Shown one piece after another: positions 44,383 to 52,612 of a stretch of DNA of 64,000 bases (its first letter is position 1; each line of letters opens with the position of its first letter). This stretch comes from a virus: positions 1 to 64,000 of the IMG/VR virus record IMGVR_UViG_3300027970_000021. One strand, given 5' to 3'. Position numbers and translations under genes: made by a program. The notes below the pieces were generated by a model that worked only from the letters and a program-made list of their open reading frames with translations, did not search any database and was not told where the DNA came from.

Positions 44383-44776
44383 GCGCATTGGACTCACCAA
44401 GGGTTTTCACTGCATTGTGAGTGATGAGGACTTTGAATGGATCGGATCATTCAAATGGCACGCATCTATTGCAACGACAGATGAGCGCAGTATCCAAAAA
44501 GTATACGCGAAGCGCCGTAGGCGAGTCTCCGAGCCTGGCGAGACAGCCATGGTGTACATGCACCATGAGGTCATGAAGCGGCACTTGCGCGAGCAAGGCC
44601 TTGACGTTGACTTGGAGCTTGCAGGCAAGTACATCGATCACGGGGATGGGGACTCTTTGAATAACACGCGCGAGAATCTTTGGCCTGTTTTGCCGAAAGA
44701 GAACATCCCACGCTACACGCTGATCCATAATCAGCCACGCGTGAAGCGTGCGCTTAAGAAAGCGAGAAGGAAATGA
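44375..44776 (+). CDS. HNH endonuclease-like protein, 133 aa
   Basis: The central part has HNH-type features of the phage HNH family: VYMHHEVMKRHL (first His pair), then GKYIDHGDGDSLNNTRENLWPV (Asp-His and Asn). The start GLTKGFHCIVSDEDFEWIGSFKWHA is the usual opening of these small homing-type nucleases. It sits in the early block, overlapping both neighbours slightly, so it seems integrated with the operon. Activity is unproven. Confidence 0.75.
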   Translation: MAKRIGLTKGFHCIVSDEDFEWIGSFKWHASIATTDERSIQKVYAKRRRRVSEPGETAMVYMHHEVMKRHLREQGLDVDLELAGKYIDHGDGDSLNNTRENLWPVLPKENIPRYTLIHNQPRVKRALKKARRK

Positions 44777-45036
44777 CCCCCGAATCCAAGACCCCCAGCG
44801 CGTGGCCGAGTGAGGAAGACTTCTGTCACATAGCGTGGGAGTGTTTCGGCCAAGACATTGCGTCGCATAACTTCAAAGGCCTCTACGCAGTTCTCACCAC
44901 CCGCCTCAAAGACCACGTCATCCTACCAAGGGATCAGGTGGAGAAGCTAAGGGAAGAGATTGTGAGCGACGTTAAGTCTCTGCGTACATTCGACTGCCTC
45001 AACATCCTCGACGCCGCATTAACAAACAACAAGTAA
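44773..45036 (+). CDS. Hypothetical acidic protein, 87 aa
   Basis: ATGA coupling to the HNH gene. A soluble helical protein (WPSEEDFCHIAWECFGQDIA; DQVEKLREEIVSDVKSLRTF) without a recognised family. Nine bases separate it from the next gene, which has a GGAG ribosome site. Confidence 0.55.
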   Translation: MTPESKTPSAWPSEEDFCHIAWECFGQDIASHNFKGLYAVLTTRLKDHVILPRDQVEKLREEIVSDVKSLRTFDCLNILDAALTNNK

Positions 45037-45045
45037 AGGAGACCT

Positions 45046-45414
45046 ATGGAAATCAGTGCAAATGAAATTGAAATCAACGGCCAAAAGTACGTGAAGAAAG
45101 GCACACAGTCGCAGGCAACATCGCCTGAAGGACTTCCCTACGTCATCATCCGCAGCGAGGGGGCTGGCGTCTTTGCCGGTTACTTGAAAGAGCAGAATGG
45201 TCAGGAAGTCGTGATCCTTGAGTCTCGTCGTCTTTGGTATTGGTCTGGTGCCGCATCGCTCAGTCAGCTTGCCATTGACGGTACATCGAAGCCCAAAGAC
45301 TGCAAGTTCCCCGAGGCTGTGTCGTCACAGAAGATTTTCAAGGTGCTTGAGATCATCAATGTGACCCAGAAAGCAAAAGACTCGATTGCGAGCGTGAAGC
45401 CGTGGCAACTGTAG
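45046..45414 (+). CDS. Hypothetical protein upstream of the Gly-X repeat, 122 aa
   Basis: A well-formed beta-rich protein (NEIEINGQKYVKKGTQ; VIIRSEGAGVFAGYLKEQNGQEVVILESRRLWYWSGAASLSQL) with a Lys-rich helical end. AGGAGA precedes the ATG. Proteins of this sort are frequent in phage early regions, function unknown. Its last codons overlap the start of the Gly-X frame (45402), which lies in the -1 frame. Confidence 0.6.
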   Translation: MEISANEIEINGQKYVKKGTQSQATSPEGLPYVIIRSEGAGVFAGYLKEQNGQEVVILESRRLWYWSGAASLSQLAIDGTSKPKDCKFPEAVSSQKIFKVLEIINVTQKAKDSIASVKPWQL

Positions 45415-45623
45415 AGGTTGATTCCGGCTCCGGCGACGGCTCCGGCGACGGCTACGGCTACGGCTCCGGCGACGGCGACGGCTCCGGCTACGGCTCCGGC
45501 GACGGCGACGGCTCCGGCTACGGCGACGGCTACGGCTCCGGCTACGGCGACGGCTCCGGCGACGGCGACGGCTCCGGCGACGGCGACGGCTACGGCTCCG
45601 GCTACGGCGACGGCTACGGTTGA
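45402..45623 (+). CDS. Possible Gly-X low-complexity protein, 73 aa
   Basis: A GTG-started frame of about 65 residues of strict Gly-X alternation with X being Ser, Asp or Tyr (SGSGDGSGDGYGYGSG and so on). Base use is also strict: each pair is GGC plus TCC, GAC or TAC. The ribosome site is weak. It may be expressed as a -1 frameshift extension of the gene at 45046, or may not be expressed. All six frames are open or nearly so, so openness itself is no evidence. Confidence 0.3.
   Translation: MATVEVDSGSGDGSGDGYGYGSGDGDGSGYGSGDGDGSGYGDGYGSGYGDGSGDGDGSGDGDGYGSGYGDGYG
45423..45619 (+). repeat. Microsatellite of six-base GGC-NNC units, about 197 bp
   Basis: About 33 units of GGC followed by TCC, GAC or TAC, in no fixed order. 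It is the only such repeat in the window and lies between two genes in the early operon. Such tracts change length by slippage, which may switch a frame or vary a peptide. Confidence 0.9.
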
Positions 45624-45684
45624 TCTATGAAAACTTTTCGCAAAGCCTCCAGCAACCGTGCCGCAAAGACGCCGGGGGTGGCGA

Positions 45685-46002
45685 GTGATTAGCGACTGGC
45701 ACATGCAGGATGACCGCAAGTCAGGGAAAGTGATCAAAGTCCGCAAGACTTTACGCCCCATGGACGAGGCAGCCTCGGATGCGTGGCTAAAGAAGCTCGG
45801 CGAATGGATCGAGGCCAATCCTCCCCCTGCCAGTGGCGTGGCCCTAAAAATGGCAGAAGAGCGCACGACAAACAAGATCGTGTGGTGGGCTCTCAATACC
45901 TACGGTAATGTCCAACTCGCTGCCGACAAATTGGGTATGCTGAGATCAACTCTCTTTGAGCGTATGCGGGCTCAGGGAATTAAATGGGAGCGGAAGAGAT
46001 GA
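45685..46002 (+). CDS. Fis-like helix-turn-helix protein, about 105 aa
   Basis: I favour the GTG at 45685, following a G-rich site and nearly coincident with the TAG of a 21-codon frame (45627-45692); an upstream GTG at 45658 would add nine residues. The C-terminal 40 residues (MAEERTTNKIVWWALNTYGNVQLAADKLGMLRSTLFERMRAQGI) are the Fis-type (HTH_8) domain found at the ends of NtrC-like regulators: N-x-x-x-A-A-x-x-L-G-x-x-R-x-T-L-x-x-R-M. It probably binds DNA as a dimer and may regulate phage transcription. Confidence 0.7.
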   Translation: MISDWHMQDDRKSGKVIKVRKTLRPMDEAASDAWLKKLGEWIEANPPPASGVALKMAEERTTNKIVWWALNTYGNVQLAADKLGMLRSTLFERMRAQGIKWERKR

Positions 46003-46289
46003 TTATTGAAGTATCGACCTACACCGACGAAGACGAATTGGTTGAATGCAAGTTCGATGTTTGGCTCCCCGGAGGCGACGACACTCCGCAAGCGACATTC
46101 GTCGAGGGTTGGAAAGACGGGCCCGCATTGAGAGAGGATCTGTACGATACGGCGTGGCTCAGACGTGCTGGCATCTACGATGAATTAGTCGAGGCAGCCT
46201 GCGCGAAGTATGATCCGGTGCTTGACTCAGAGCTTGCGGATATTGAGAAGGGTGACAACGCCTTGGATCTCGCGAGGGAGCTAGATTAA
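45999..46289 (+). CDS. Acidic hypothetical protein, 96 aa
   Basis: The ATG at 45999 overlaps the previous stop (ATGA); an ATG at 45984 is also open. Acidic protein: beta-rich start (IIEVSTYTDEDELVECKFDVWLP) and helical C-terminus (YDELVEAACAKYDPVLDSELADIEKG). No recognised family. Last gene before a hairpin and the promoter gap preceding the replication genes. Confidence 0.55.
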   Translation: MIIEVSTYTDEDELVECKFDVWLPGGDDTPQATFVEGWKDGPALREDLYDTAWLRRAGIYDELVEAACAKYDPVLDSELADIEKGDNALDLARELD

Positions 46290-46292
46290 AAA

Positions 46293-46323
46293 AAGGGCTC
46301 CTGGTTTTTAGCCAGGAGCCCTT
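46293..46323 (-). terminator. 12-bp perfect hairpin, T-run on the minus strand
   Basis: Arms AAGGGCTCCTGG and CCAGGAGCCCTT with a seven-base loop. On the minus strand the hairpin is followed by a run of Ts (46287-46294); on the plus strand it is followed by AACGG. It therefore terminates leftward (antisense) transcription best, although no leftward gene is near. On the plus strand it may act as a stabilising 3' end of the early block. Confidence 0.65.
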
Positions 46324-46439
46324 AACGGCGTTAACAGATACCATTGGAGCGGACTGAGAGACGCCTGATCCGGTAAGGTACTAGCGCAAATTAAAATCGT
46401 CAAGTAAGTTTCTGTCCGGGGAGCGGAGGGGATCGTCAT
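46324..46439 (+). promoter_or_regulatory. Gap before the replication genes
   Basis: It contains CGCAAATTAAAA at 46385-46396, shared with 41666-41677; in both places the element lies 40-70 bases before the start of a gene. A GGAGGGG ribosome site precedes the TTG at 46440. No clear sigma70 promoter. A phage-specific promoter or regulator site is likely. Confidence 0.4.
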
Positions 46440-48809
46440 TTGTTACAGATTTTGGGGCTGAGGGAAAAGTTCAATTCAAAGCTCGGCATACGTAGACCTA
46501 GCGAGGATTTCTTCGCGAAGGGCTGGCGCGCAATGGACTTGCGCACGATGTTTGCCTCCCTGCCAGATGTGCTGGCGCAGATCCCGGAAGATCAGCGTTG
46601 GAACCTGTTCTACACGATGCACCATGTGTTTGAAGAGCCAGGCCGGCGCATGGAGCGCATGGAGGCCTACGCCTTTGACATCGATCAGATCCCCGGCTTC
46701 TCGGGTACGCGCGATCAGGTACGCGAGATTGCGGGTGTGGTTGCGCGCACGCTAGGCCTCCCCCTGGAAGAACTTGGCGTTGTCTGCAGCGGGAACGGCG
46801 TGCACGTTCTCGTATATTTGGACCCGAGTTGTTGGCAGACATCGCCGGAATATTTTGAAAAGAACCGGGGGCATTACCGGGCAGTCTGCGACAACATCAA
46901 TCGAGCCCTGGATGTGGCGGGCTACGGGGGCGCAAAAGCTGACCCCGCAATCTTTGATCAGGCGCGAATTCTCAGGCTCCCCGGAACCCTCAATCGCAAG
47001 ACGAAAGAGGGGCAGTTACGTGAGCGTAACTGTTACCTCTTGCAGGGGGATTTAAAGCCCCAGAAAATCGATATCTCCGAGCTCTCGGGGATCCCGGAAG
47101 TCAGTCCCGAGGACGCAATCCCCGAGGCGCAGATGGCTAGGTTCCCGGAGCCAGACCCGGAAGGGGTGCTGGGCGGCTGCAGTTTCCTGAAAGAGTGCAA
47201 GGCGCTGCCTAAGACGGTGACGGAGCCCAACTGGTACGCCATGCTCTCGATCATTGGTCGCTTGCCTAATGGCCGCGAGCTTGCGCATGAATATTCAAAA
47301 GGCCATCCAAACTACACCCCTCAGGAGACTGAGGCGAAGCTTGATCAGGCGATGGCCCAAGCGGGCCCCCGCACCTGCCAGAACGTGCAGGATCTTTGGG
47401 GCAAATGTAAGCAGTGCCCCTATTACGGAAAGATTCCGAGTCCGATCGTTATCAAGGGCGAGAACTATATCGCAACCGAGAAGACGGGCTTTCACCACAT
47501 GACGACGGGCCAGGACGGGAGACCGAAGCCTGGCAAAGCCGACTGGGATGGGCTGAGAAAGTTCTTTCAGCGCAAACACCCCTACGCAACGCTTGCCGAT
47601 GGCGAGTATCTAGTGACCTGGACCGGCACCCACTGGCAGGAGTATTCAAAGGTTGAGGCAAAGGCATTTGCGCAGAAGCACTTCAGGCCGGTAGCGGATA
47701 CGAATAAAGCGAATGAGTTCCTGGGAATTTTGCTACGCAATGAGGTGCGCCCCCGGGGTTGGACGCAACATGGGACGAAGGGGAAATTGAACTTTCTTAA
47801 TGGAACCCTGGAGCCCCGTACGATGTCGTTTGGTCCGCACAACCGAGACGACGGATTCATGAACGTGATTCCCTACGCGTATGATCCGAAGGCTGCGGCT
47901 CCTCGGTTTGAAAAGTTCCTTGATGATGTGACATGCGGGCACCGGGAGCTTCGCGAAATCCTCCTGCAATATATCGGATACTCGCTCTCAAACGATGCGA
48001 TATGGGAACAGAAATGCCTCATCCTGCAGGGGGAGGGACGCAACGGAAAATCCACTCTAATGCAGGTAGTGCGCGAGCTTGCAGGTGAGGGTAACTCTGC
48101 GTCGCTGACTCTCACTGAGCTTGAAAAAGACACGAACCGTTTCTCGCTTGACGGTGCGTTCTTTAATATGGCCGAAGAAGCTCCCACGCGTGGGATGCTC
48201 GAGAGCGGAATCTTCAAGACGCTCATTGGCGGCGGGAGCTTCCAGGTAAAGAAGCTTTACTCGCAGCCGTACTCAATTCAAAATCGTGCGAAGCTCTGGC
48301 TTGCGTGTAACGACATGCCTCGCTTCAACGACTTCACGGTGGGGATGTTCCGCCGGCTTGTGATCGTGCCTTTCCAGGCGAAGTTTGAGGGAGCAAACGT
48401 CGATAAGAACATCGGAGCAAAGCTCAGCGAAGAGCTCCCCGGAATCTTCAATCTTGCGATGGCAGCCTACGGGCGGATGCGCGCAAACGGAGGACTCCTG
48501 GATTCGCAATTGGTGCAGGAGCAGGCCGACATGTACCGGCTTGAACAGGACTCGGTGTACAACTGGTGGCAGGATAATGTCGAAGTTGTACCCATGTCGG
48601 AGACGGCCCCCCGGGTTGACTCAAGTAAGTTATTCCAGGAGTACGCAATGCACATGCGCCAGTCGGAGGAGAAGCCTTTGTCTGCTCAGCAATTCCAAAA
48701 GCGTGTGCGCACATTTGTGAAAGATATTGAAGCTAGGCGCGTGCGATCAAATGGCGTGCGTTGGCTCATAGGCATTTCGTTATTGACAAGGCGTATGGAA
48801 AACTTCTAG
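46440..48809 (+). CDS. Primase-helicase (AEP-like primase plus D5/SF3 helicase), 789 aa
   Basis: The N-terminal half has primase-like motifs: AYAFDIDQIPG (about residue 77-87), VVCSGNGVHVLVYL (about 114-127) and ARILRLPGTLNRKT, the pattern of archaeo-eukaryotic-type primases. The C-terminal part is a D5-type SF3 helicase with Walker A CLILQGEGRNGKSTLMQV (about residue 525-542), FFNMAEEAPTRG, and NRAKLWLACNDMPRF...FRRLVIVPF. It starts at a TTG with a good ribosome site. It should prime and unwind DNA at the fork. It opens the replication block. Confidence 0.9.
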   Translation: MLQILGLREKFNSKLGIRRPSEDFFAKGWRAMDLRTMFASLPDVLAQIPEDQRWNLFYTMHHVFEEPGRRMERMEAYAFDIDQIPGFSGTRDQVREIAGVVARTLGLPLEELGVVCSGNGVHVLVYLDPSCWQTSPEYFEKNRGHYRAVCDNINRALDVAGYGGAKADPAIFDQARILRLPGTLNRKTKEGQLRERNCYLLQGDLKPQKIDISELSGIPEVSPEDAIPEAQMARFPEPDPEGVLGGCSFLKECKALPKTVTEPNWYAMLSIIGRLPNGRELAHEYSKGHPNYTPQETEAKLDQAMAQAGPRTCQNVQDLWGKCKQCPYYGKIPSPIVIKGENYIATEKTGFHHMTTGQDGRPKPGKADWDGLRKFFQRKHPYATLADGEYLVTWTGTHWQEYSKVEAKAFAQKHFRPVADTNKANEFLGILLRNEVRPRGWTQHGTKGKLNFLNGTLEPRTMSFGPHNRDDGFMNVIPYAYDPKAAAPRFEKFLDDVTCGHRELREILLQYIGYSLSNDAIWEQKCLILQGEGRNGKSTLMQVVRELAGEGNSASLTLTELEKDTNRFSLDGAFFNMAEEAPTRGMLESGIFKTLIGGGSFQVKKLYSQPYSIQNRAKLWLACNDMPRFNDFTVGMFRRLVIVPFQAKFEGANVDKNIGAKLSEELPGIFNLAMAAYGRMRANGGLLDSQLVQEQADMYRLEQDSVYNWWQDNVEVVPMSETAPRVDSSKLFQEYAMHMRQSEEKPLSAQQFQKRVRTFVKDIEARRVRSNGVRWLIGISLLTRRMENF

Positions 48810-48828
48810 GTTAGTGGGTGGAGCGGCA

Positions 48829-50301
48829 ATGATCGAATTCGATAAATTATGGGACCACCAAAAGCGAGCCGTCGCGCTCGCCATGCAGCAGCGAGACTTC
48901 GCGCTGTTCCACGACATGGGCGCGGGCAAGACGGGCACGATGATCAATATCCTGCGCCGCCGCTATGGCGAGGCCGGGCGCCTGCGCCGCACGCTGATCG
49001 TCTCGCCGCTCATCACGCTTGATAACTGGAAGAAAGAATTCGGGCAATTCTCGAAGGTGGATCCCCGGCACATTCTTATCTTGAAAGGCGCGGGCCGTAA
49101 GCGTGCAAAGGATTTCATGAAGTTTGTTTCGGACCCCGTGACCGAACGACTTGTTTTCAACCGCGTGGTCATCATGAACTACGAGTCGGTTCAAATGAAG
49201 GAACTGTATGACGCAATCAAAGCCTGGAATCCTGAGATCATTGTTTTTGATGAAGCTCATCGACTCAGAAATCACCAGTCAAAACGCGCGCGAGCTTGCG
49301 CGAATCTGGCTGACATCGCAAAGCACCGATATCTGCTTACGGGATCGCCGATCCTTAATTCAGCAATGGACGTGTTCTTCCAGTACCGCTGTCTCGACCT
49401 TGGAGACACGTTTGGGCAGAACTTTTACGCCTTCCGAAACCGATACTTTGAAGACCGAAACTCTGGCTGGGCTAGTAAGCCTGGTTACTTCCCCGACTTT
49501 GAAGCTCGTCCTGAGGCTTTTGCCGATCTCCACGCGCGCATGTACAAAGACGGCAGAGGGCTTGCCCGCGCCCACCGAGTGATGAAGAAAGACTGCCTTG
49601 ACCTACCCCCACTGGTGAAGACCAAGATCGAAGTAGAGCTCTCGCCGGATCAACGGAAGATGTACAAGGAAATGTCAGACGAGTTCCTGACATTTGTTGA
49701 GCGCGAGAAACAAACGGGCACACCACTAGCAGTGGTGGCACAGCTTGCAATCACGAAGGCGCTCCGCTTGCAGCAGATCGTAACCGGCTTCTGCAAGGCG
49801 GAAGACGGAGTTGAGTATGAGATTGCAGGGGGGAATCCCAGGCTCGAGGCGCTAGAGGAATTGCTTGAAGACTTGGCTCCGAACGGCAAAGTAATTGTGT
49901 GGGCATGCTTTAAGCAGAACTACCAACAGATTGCACGCGTGTGTGACAAGCTGAAGCTCCCTTACCGGATGATCCATGGTGAGATTAGGAACGCTGATAA
50001 GCAGATAGCCATGGAAGAGTTCCGCAAAGACGAATCGATCAAGGTGATGATTGCAAACCAGGGGGCTGCAGGCATTGGCGTGAATTTGGTTGAAGCCCCG
50101 TATTCTGTGTTTTTCTCCCGGAACTTTTCGCTTGAGCAAGATACTCAGGCCGAGGCACGCAACTATCGCGGTGGATCTGAGATGCATACAAGTGTGACTC
50201 GCTATGATATTGTTGCGCGAAATAGTATTGACGAGTTAATCGCCGACGCGTTAGCAGGTAAGCAGAAAATCGCAGATACCATTCTCGATTGGAAAATATA
50301 A
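48829..50301 (+). CDS. SNF2/DEAD-type helicase, 490 aa
   Basis: I start at the ATG at 48829 (GTGGAG seven bases before); an earlier start at 48814 is possible. All helicase motifs are visible: ALFHDMGAGKTGTMINI (motif I), LIVSPLITLDNWKKEF (Ia), EIIVFDEAHRLRN (II, DEAH), YLLTGSPILN (III), VNLVEAPYSVFFSRNFSLEQDTQAEARNYRGG (V/VI). This class occurs in many phages as a replication or recombination helicase. TATTGACAAGGC, also present at 41070, lies 37 bases upstream of the start. Confidence 0.9.
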   Translation: MIEFDKLWDHQKRAVALAMQQRDFALFHDMGAGKTGTMINILRRRYGEAGRLRRTLIVSPLITLDNWKKEFGQFSKVDPRHILILKGAGRKRAKDFMKFVSDPVTERLVFNRVVIMNYESVQMKELYDAIKAWNPEIIVFDEAHRLRNHQSKRARACANLADIAKHRYLLTGSPILNSAMDVFFQYRCLDLGDTFGQNFYAFRNRYFEDRNSGWASKPGYFPDFEARPEAFADLHARMYKDGRGLARAHRVMKKDCLDLPPLVKTKIEVELSPDQRKMYKEMSDEFLTFVEREKQTGTPLAVVAQLAITKALRLQQIVTGFCKAEDGVEYEIAGGNPRLEALEELLEDLAPNGKVIVWACFKQNYQQIARVCDKLKLPYRMIHGEIRNADKQIAMEEFRKDESIKVMIANQGAAGIGVNLVEAPYSVFFSRNFSLEQDTQAEARNYRGGSEMHTSVTRYDIVARNSIDELIADALAGKQKIADTILDWKI

Positions 50302-50310
50302 GGAGCGGAC

Positions 50311-50781
50311 ATGGCAAGTGAATTGGATTCCTGGGACGAAGCGACTCCCGTGATTGAGGTCTCAACGCAAGAGCTAGATGCTCTCGTGCAGCGAATGGAC
50401 ACCCTCTGGGACGAGTCAGAGAAGGTAAAGAAGCTGGCAAGTGAGGCTCGCGCGGCCTACGATGAGGTCGAGGCACGCGTGCTCGCGATGCTGAAAGCCG
50501 CTGGAAAAAAGAGCTACATCGTTGATGGACTTGGCACCGTGTCGATCACCAACAAATACATGATTACAACGCCCAAGGGGATTGAGGAAAAGAAACGGCT
50601 CTTTGCCTACATCAACAAGGAGCACGGGGAAGAGGGGCTATATGGCTTACTCACGATCAATTCCCAGACGCTCAATAGCTTTGTGAACGCAGAGCTTGAC
50701 CGCAAACCTGAAGTACAAATTCCCGGACTCGATGCACCGACTCACCGTGAGTCTCTTTCGTTCCGGGCAAAAAAGAAGTGA
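50311..50781 (+). CDS. Coiled-coil protein of the replication block, 156 aa
   Basis: A helical N-terminal half (STQELDALVQRMDTLWDESEKVKKLASEARAAYDEVEARVLAMLKA) followed by an alpha/beta C-terminal half (KSYIVDGLGTVSITNKYMITTPKGIEEKKRLFAYINKEHGEEGLYG). Similar small proteins stand in front of SSB-like genes in other phages. It could be a replication or recombination accessory; the family name is unknown to me. GGAG precedes its ATG. Confidence 0.65.
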   Translation: MASELDSWDEATPVIEVSTQELDALVQRMDTLWDESEKVKKLASEARAAYDEVEARVLAMLKAAGKKSYIVDGLGTVSITNKYMITTPKGIEEKKRLFAYINKEHGEEGLYGLLTINSQTLNSFVNAELDRKPEVQIPGLDAPTHRESLSFRAKKK

Positions 50782-50788
50782 GGAAGAA

Positions 50789-51577
50789 ATGGCAACCAAG
50801 AAGTCCCCGAAATCAGATACCCCTGTGAGCCAAGCCCCGGCAGTCGTTGAAGTGAACGGGGCGCTCGTATCGGCAGAGGAGCAGGCAGCCTGGGGCGCGA
50901 GTCCCTTCCTGTCGAGCCGTGACACGATCATCCCGAAGATTCTGCTCATGCAGCCGATGTCAAAGAAAGTGCTGGCAGACGAGGCAGCCTTCGGTGAGCT
51001 CCGCGATTCGGTCACAAACGAGGTCTACGGGTCTGATAAGAAATCGATCGAGATCATCCCCTTCCACCTGCAAACGGTGTGGGTTGAGCACGAGAAGAAC
51101 GTGGACCCTAAGACCGGCAAAGAGGACTTGAAGTACCTCCGCACGGTGCCGCTCTCTCCGCAGAACGACACGCTGCCCCTCGATGAGCCCAACTTAAAGC
51201 GCGTGCGCACGATGCAGTTCTACGTGCTGCGCCCGGAAGAGTTGGGATCCGGGATCCCTAAGGTGATCGCCTTTCGTATCACTTCAATCAAGGCCGGAAA
51301 GAAACTGGCAACACAAATGTATGTGACGAACCGGGCAGCCGGGCTTCCCCCTCCGGGCAGGGTGATGCGGCTTTCTGTCTCCCGCCAGACCAATGGCAAG
51401 GGCACGTTTGCGGTGATGGATGTCGAGCCTGTTCGCGCTGCCACCAGTGAGGAGCGCGCTTCTGCTCTTAAGTGGTTCAAGATTATCCAGACGGATGCGG
51501 CTGTTAAGGTCGATGATTCGGATGTGGCAGAGGTCGAGACTCCGGTCGAAGACTCGGGCACTACCGGACAATTCTAA
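50789..51577 (+). CDS. Possible single-strand DNA-binding protein, 262 aa
   Basis: The ATG at 50789 (GAGGAAG upstream) is taken over the longer frame starting inside the previous gene. The centre is beta-rich (IEIIPFHLQTVWVEHEKNVD; KVIAFRITSIKAGKKLATQMYVT), and the acidic tail DDSDVAEVETPVEDSGTTGQF ends in an aromatic residue. An acidic tail ending in Phe is the protein-interaction hallmark of T7 gp2.5 and other phage SSBs. Position between helicase and exonuclease fits. No clear OB-fold signature, so the call is tentative. Confidence 0.55.
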   Translation: MATKKSPKSDTPVSQAPAVVEVNGALVSAEEQAAWGASPFLSSRDTIIPKILLMQPMSKKVLADEAAFGELRDSVTNEVYGSDKKSIEIIPFHLQTVWVEHEKNVDPKTGKEDLKYLRTVPLSPQNDTLPLDEPNLKRVRTMQFYVLRPEELGSGIPKVIAFRITSIKAGKKLATQMYVTNRAAGLPPPGRVMRLSVSRQTNGKGTFAVMDVEPVRAATSEERASALKWFKIIQTDAAVKVDDSDVAEVETPVEDSGTTGQF

Positions 51578-51588
51578 GTAACGTTGGG

Positions 51589-51624
51589 GCCCCTGGGGGT
51601 AAGGGAACAGGGGCCCGTTTTTAC
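51589..51624 (+). terminator. Rho-independent terminator
   Basis: Nine-base perfect arms (GGGCCCCTG at 51589-51597, CAGGGGCCC at 51610-51618) followed by GTTTTT. It lies after the SSB-like gene on the plus strand, 14 bases before the exonuclease ATG, so it probably reduces read-through into the polymerase genes. Confidence 0.85.
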
Positions 51625-51638
51625 TAAAGAGGGCATGT

Positions 51639-52406
51639 ATGCGAGTGCTTTGCATTGACTTTGAGACGACACACAAGGACCCGCTACAAGCCCGCCCGTG
51701 GGAGTTTGCCGCGTGCGTGGCTACTAACAATTCGTGGGCATTTGCACAGGAGGGGCAATATACTGGGCGCATGTGGGCAGCTGATTACCCTGAGTTGTCG
51801 CCCGAGATCCAACGTGTCTGCAAGCTGCCGAGTGAGCGTAAGAACTTTGTCGGCTCTCCCAGCACCAAAGAAGTTCTTGCGAATCTGCACTCCCTGGCAG
51901 GGCAGGCAGATTACCTGATGGCTTATAACGCCGAGTACGACCGGACGGTGTGGGAGCAGGAATGCATCCGGCAGAAGGTGCCCTTCCCTACCACCCCCTG
52001 GCTGTGCGCCTACTCTGATGTCCCGTACCCTGACTATTACCGCTGCCGGCAGCTCTCGCATCTGGCGCTTGACCATGGGATCAAGGTCGATCCCGAGGCA
52101 CTGCATGGAGCCCTGGGAGATGTGAGACTGATGGGCCAGCTACTCAGCCGAGGTGGATACACCCTGGAAAAAATCCTGGAATATAAGCAGGAGCCCTGGG
52201 TGTACATGAAGGCGGTGTTCAATGCGTTTGGCCCTGGAGGCCAGGAGCTCAAAGAAGCGGCAAAGGCAGACGGCTACGGCTGGCAGCAGTGCCGCGGAGA
52301 TACGGTTACGTTCATGAAGACTTGGGTTAAGCGAGTGAAGCTATCCAAGTTTGAGGAAGAGAAGGCTCGCACGCTGCCGTTCAAGCGTGAAACTTTGGAG
52401 GCCTGA
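51639..52406 (+). CDS. DnaQ-like 3'-5' exonuclease, 255 aa
   Basis: Exo motifs of the DEDD family: VLCIDFETTHKDP (ExoI, Asp and Glu), YLMAYNAEYDRTVWEQE (ExoII, Asp), and ALHGALGDVRLMGQLL (ExoIII, His and Asp). There are further conserved parts (WLCAYSDVPYPDYYRCRQLSHLALDHG). A stand-alone proofreading or recombination nuclease, additional to the exonuclease domain in the polymerase. TGATG couples it to the next gene. Confidence 0.85.
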   Translation: MRVLCIDFETTHKDPLQARPWEFAACVATNNSWAFAQEGQYTGRMWAADYPELSPEIQRVCKLPSERKNFVGSPSTKEVLANLHSLAGQADYLMAYNAEYDRTVWEQECIRQKVPFPTTPWLCAYSDVPYPDYYRCRQLSHLALDHGIKVDPEALHGALGDVRLMGQLLSRGGYTLEKILEYKQEPWVYMKAVFNAFGPGGQELKEAAKADGYGWQQCRGDTVTFMKTWVKRVKLSKFEEEKARTLPFKRETLEA

Positions 52407-52612
52407 TGCATACGAAAAATCTGAAACAACAACCTGCCCGCAAGGGGAATACTCCCCGCCGCAAACCGCTAACGGTCCGTATCGATCGCACGCTACACGA
52501 CTTTGTGACCCGCTCAGCACATGCCAAGGGCGAGTGCGTGGCCGTGACGGTCTCGCGCATCTTAAAGTCCTACCAGCGGAGCGTCGGCCGCGCGAAGGCA
52601 CTGCACGCGTGA
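52406..52612 (+). CDS. Small RHH-like basic protein, 68 aa
   Basis: Starts at the TGATG junction and is very basic. KPLTVRIDRTLHDFVTRSAHAKGECVAVTVSRILKSYQ has the strand-helix-helix order of a ribbon-helix-helix DNA-binding protein. It overlaps the polymerase start (GTGA). Possibly a small regulator; no partner toxin gene is seen. Confidence 0.55.
   Translation: MHTKNLKQQPARKGNTPRRKPLTVRIDRTLHDFVTRSAHAKGECVAVTVSRILKSYQRSVGRAKALHA

Noticed and set aside
45264-45896. 210-codon minus-strand frame containing Ala-Val-Ala-Gly repeats, and the Pro-Ala-Thr frame at 45418-45630
   Set aside because: Products of the GGC-NNC microsatellite, which leaves nearly every frame open; no start or ribosome site support.
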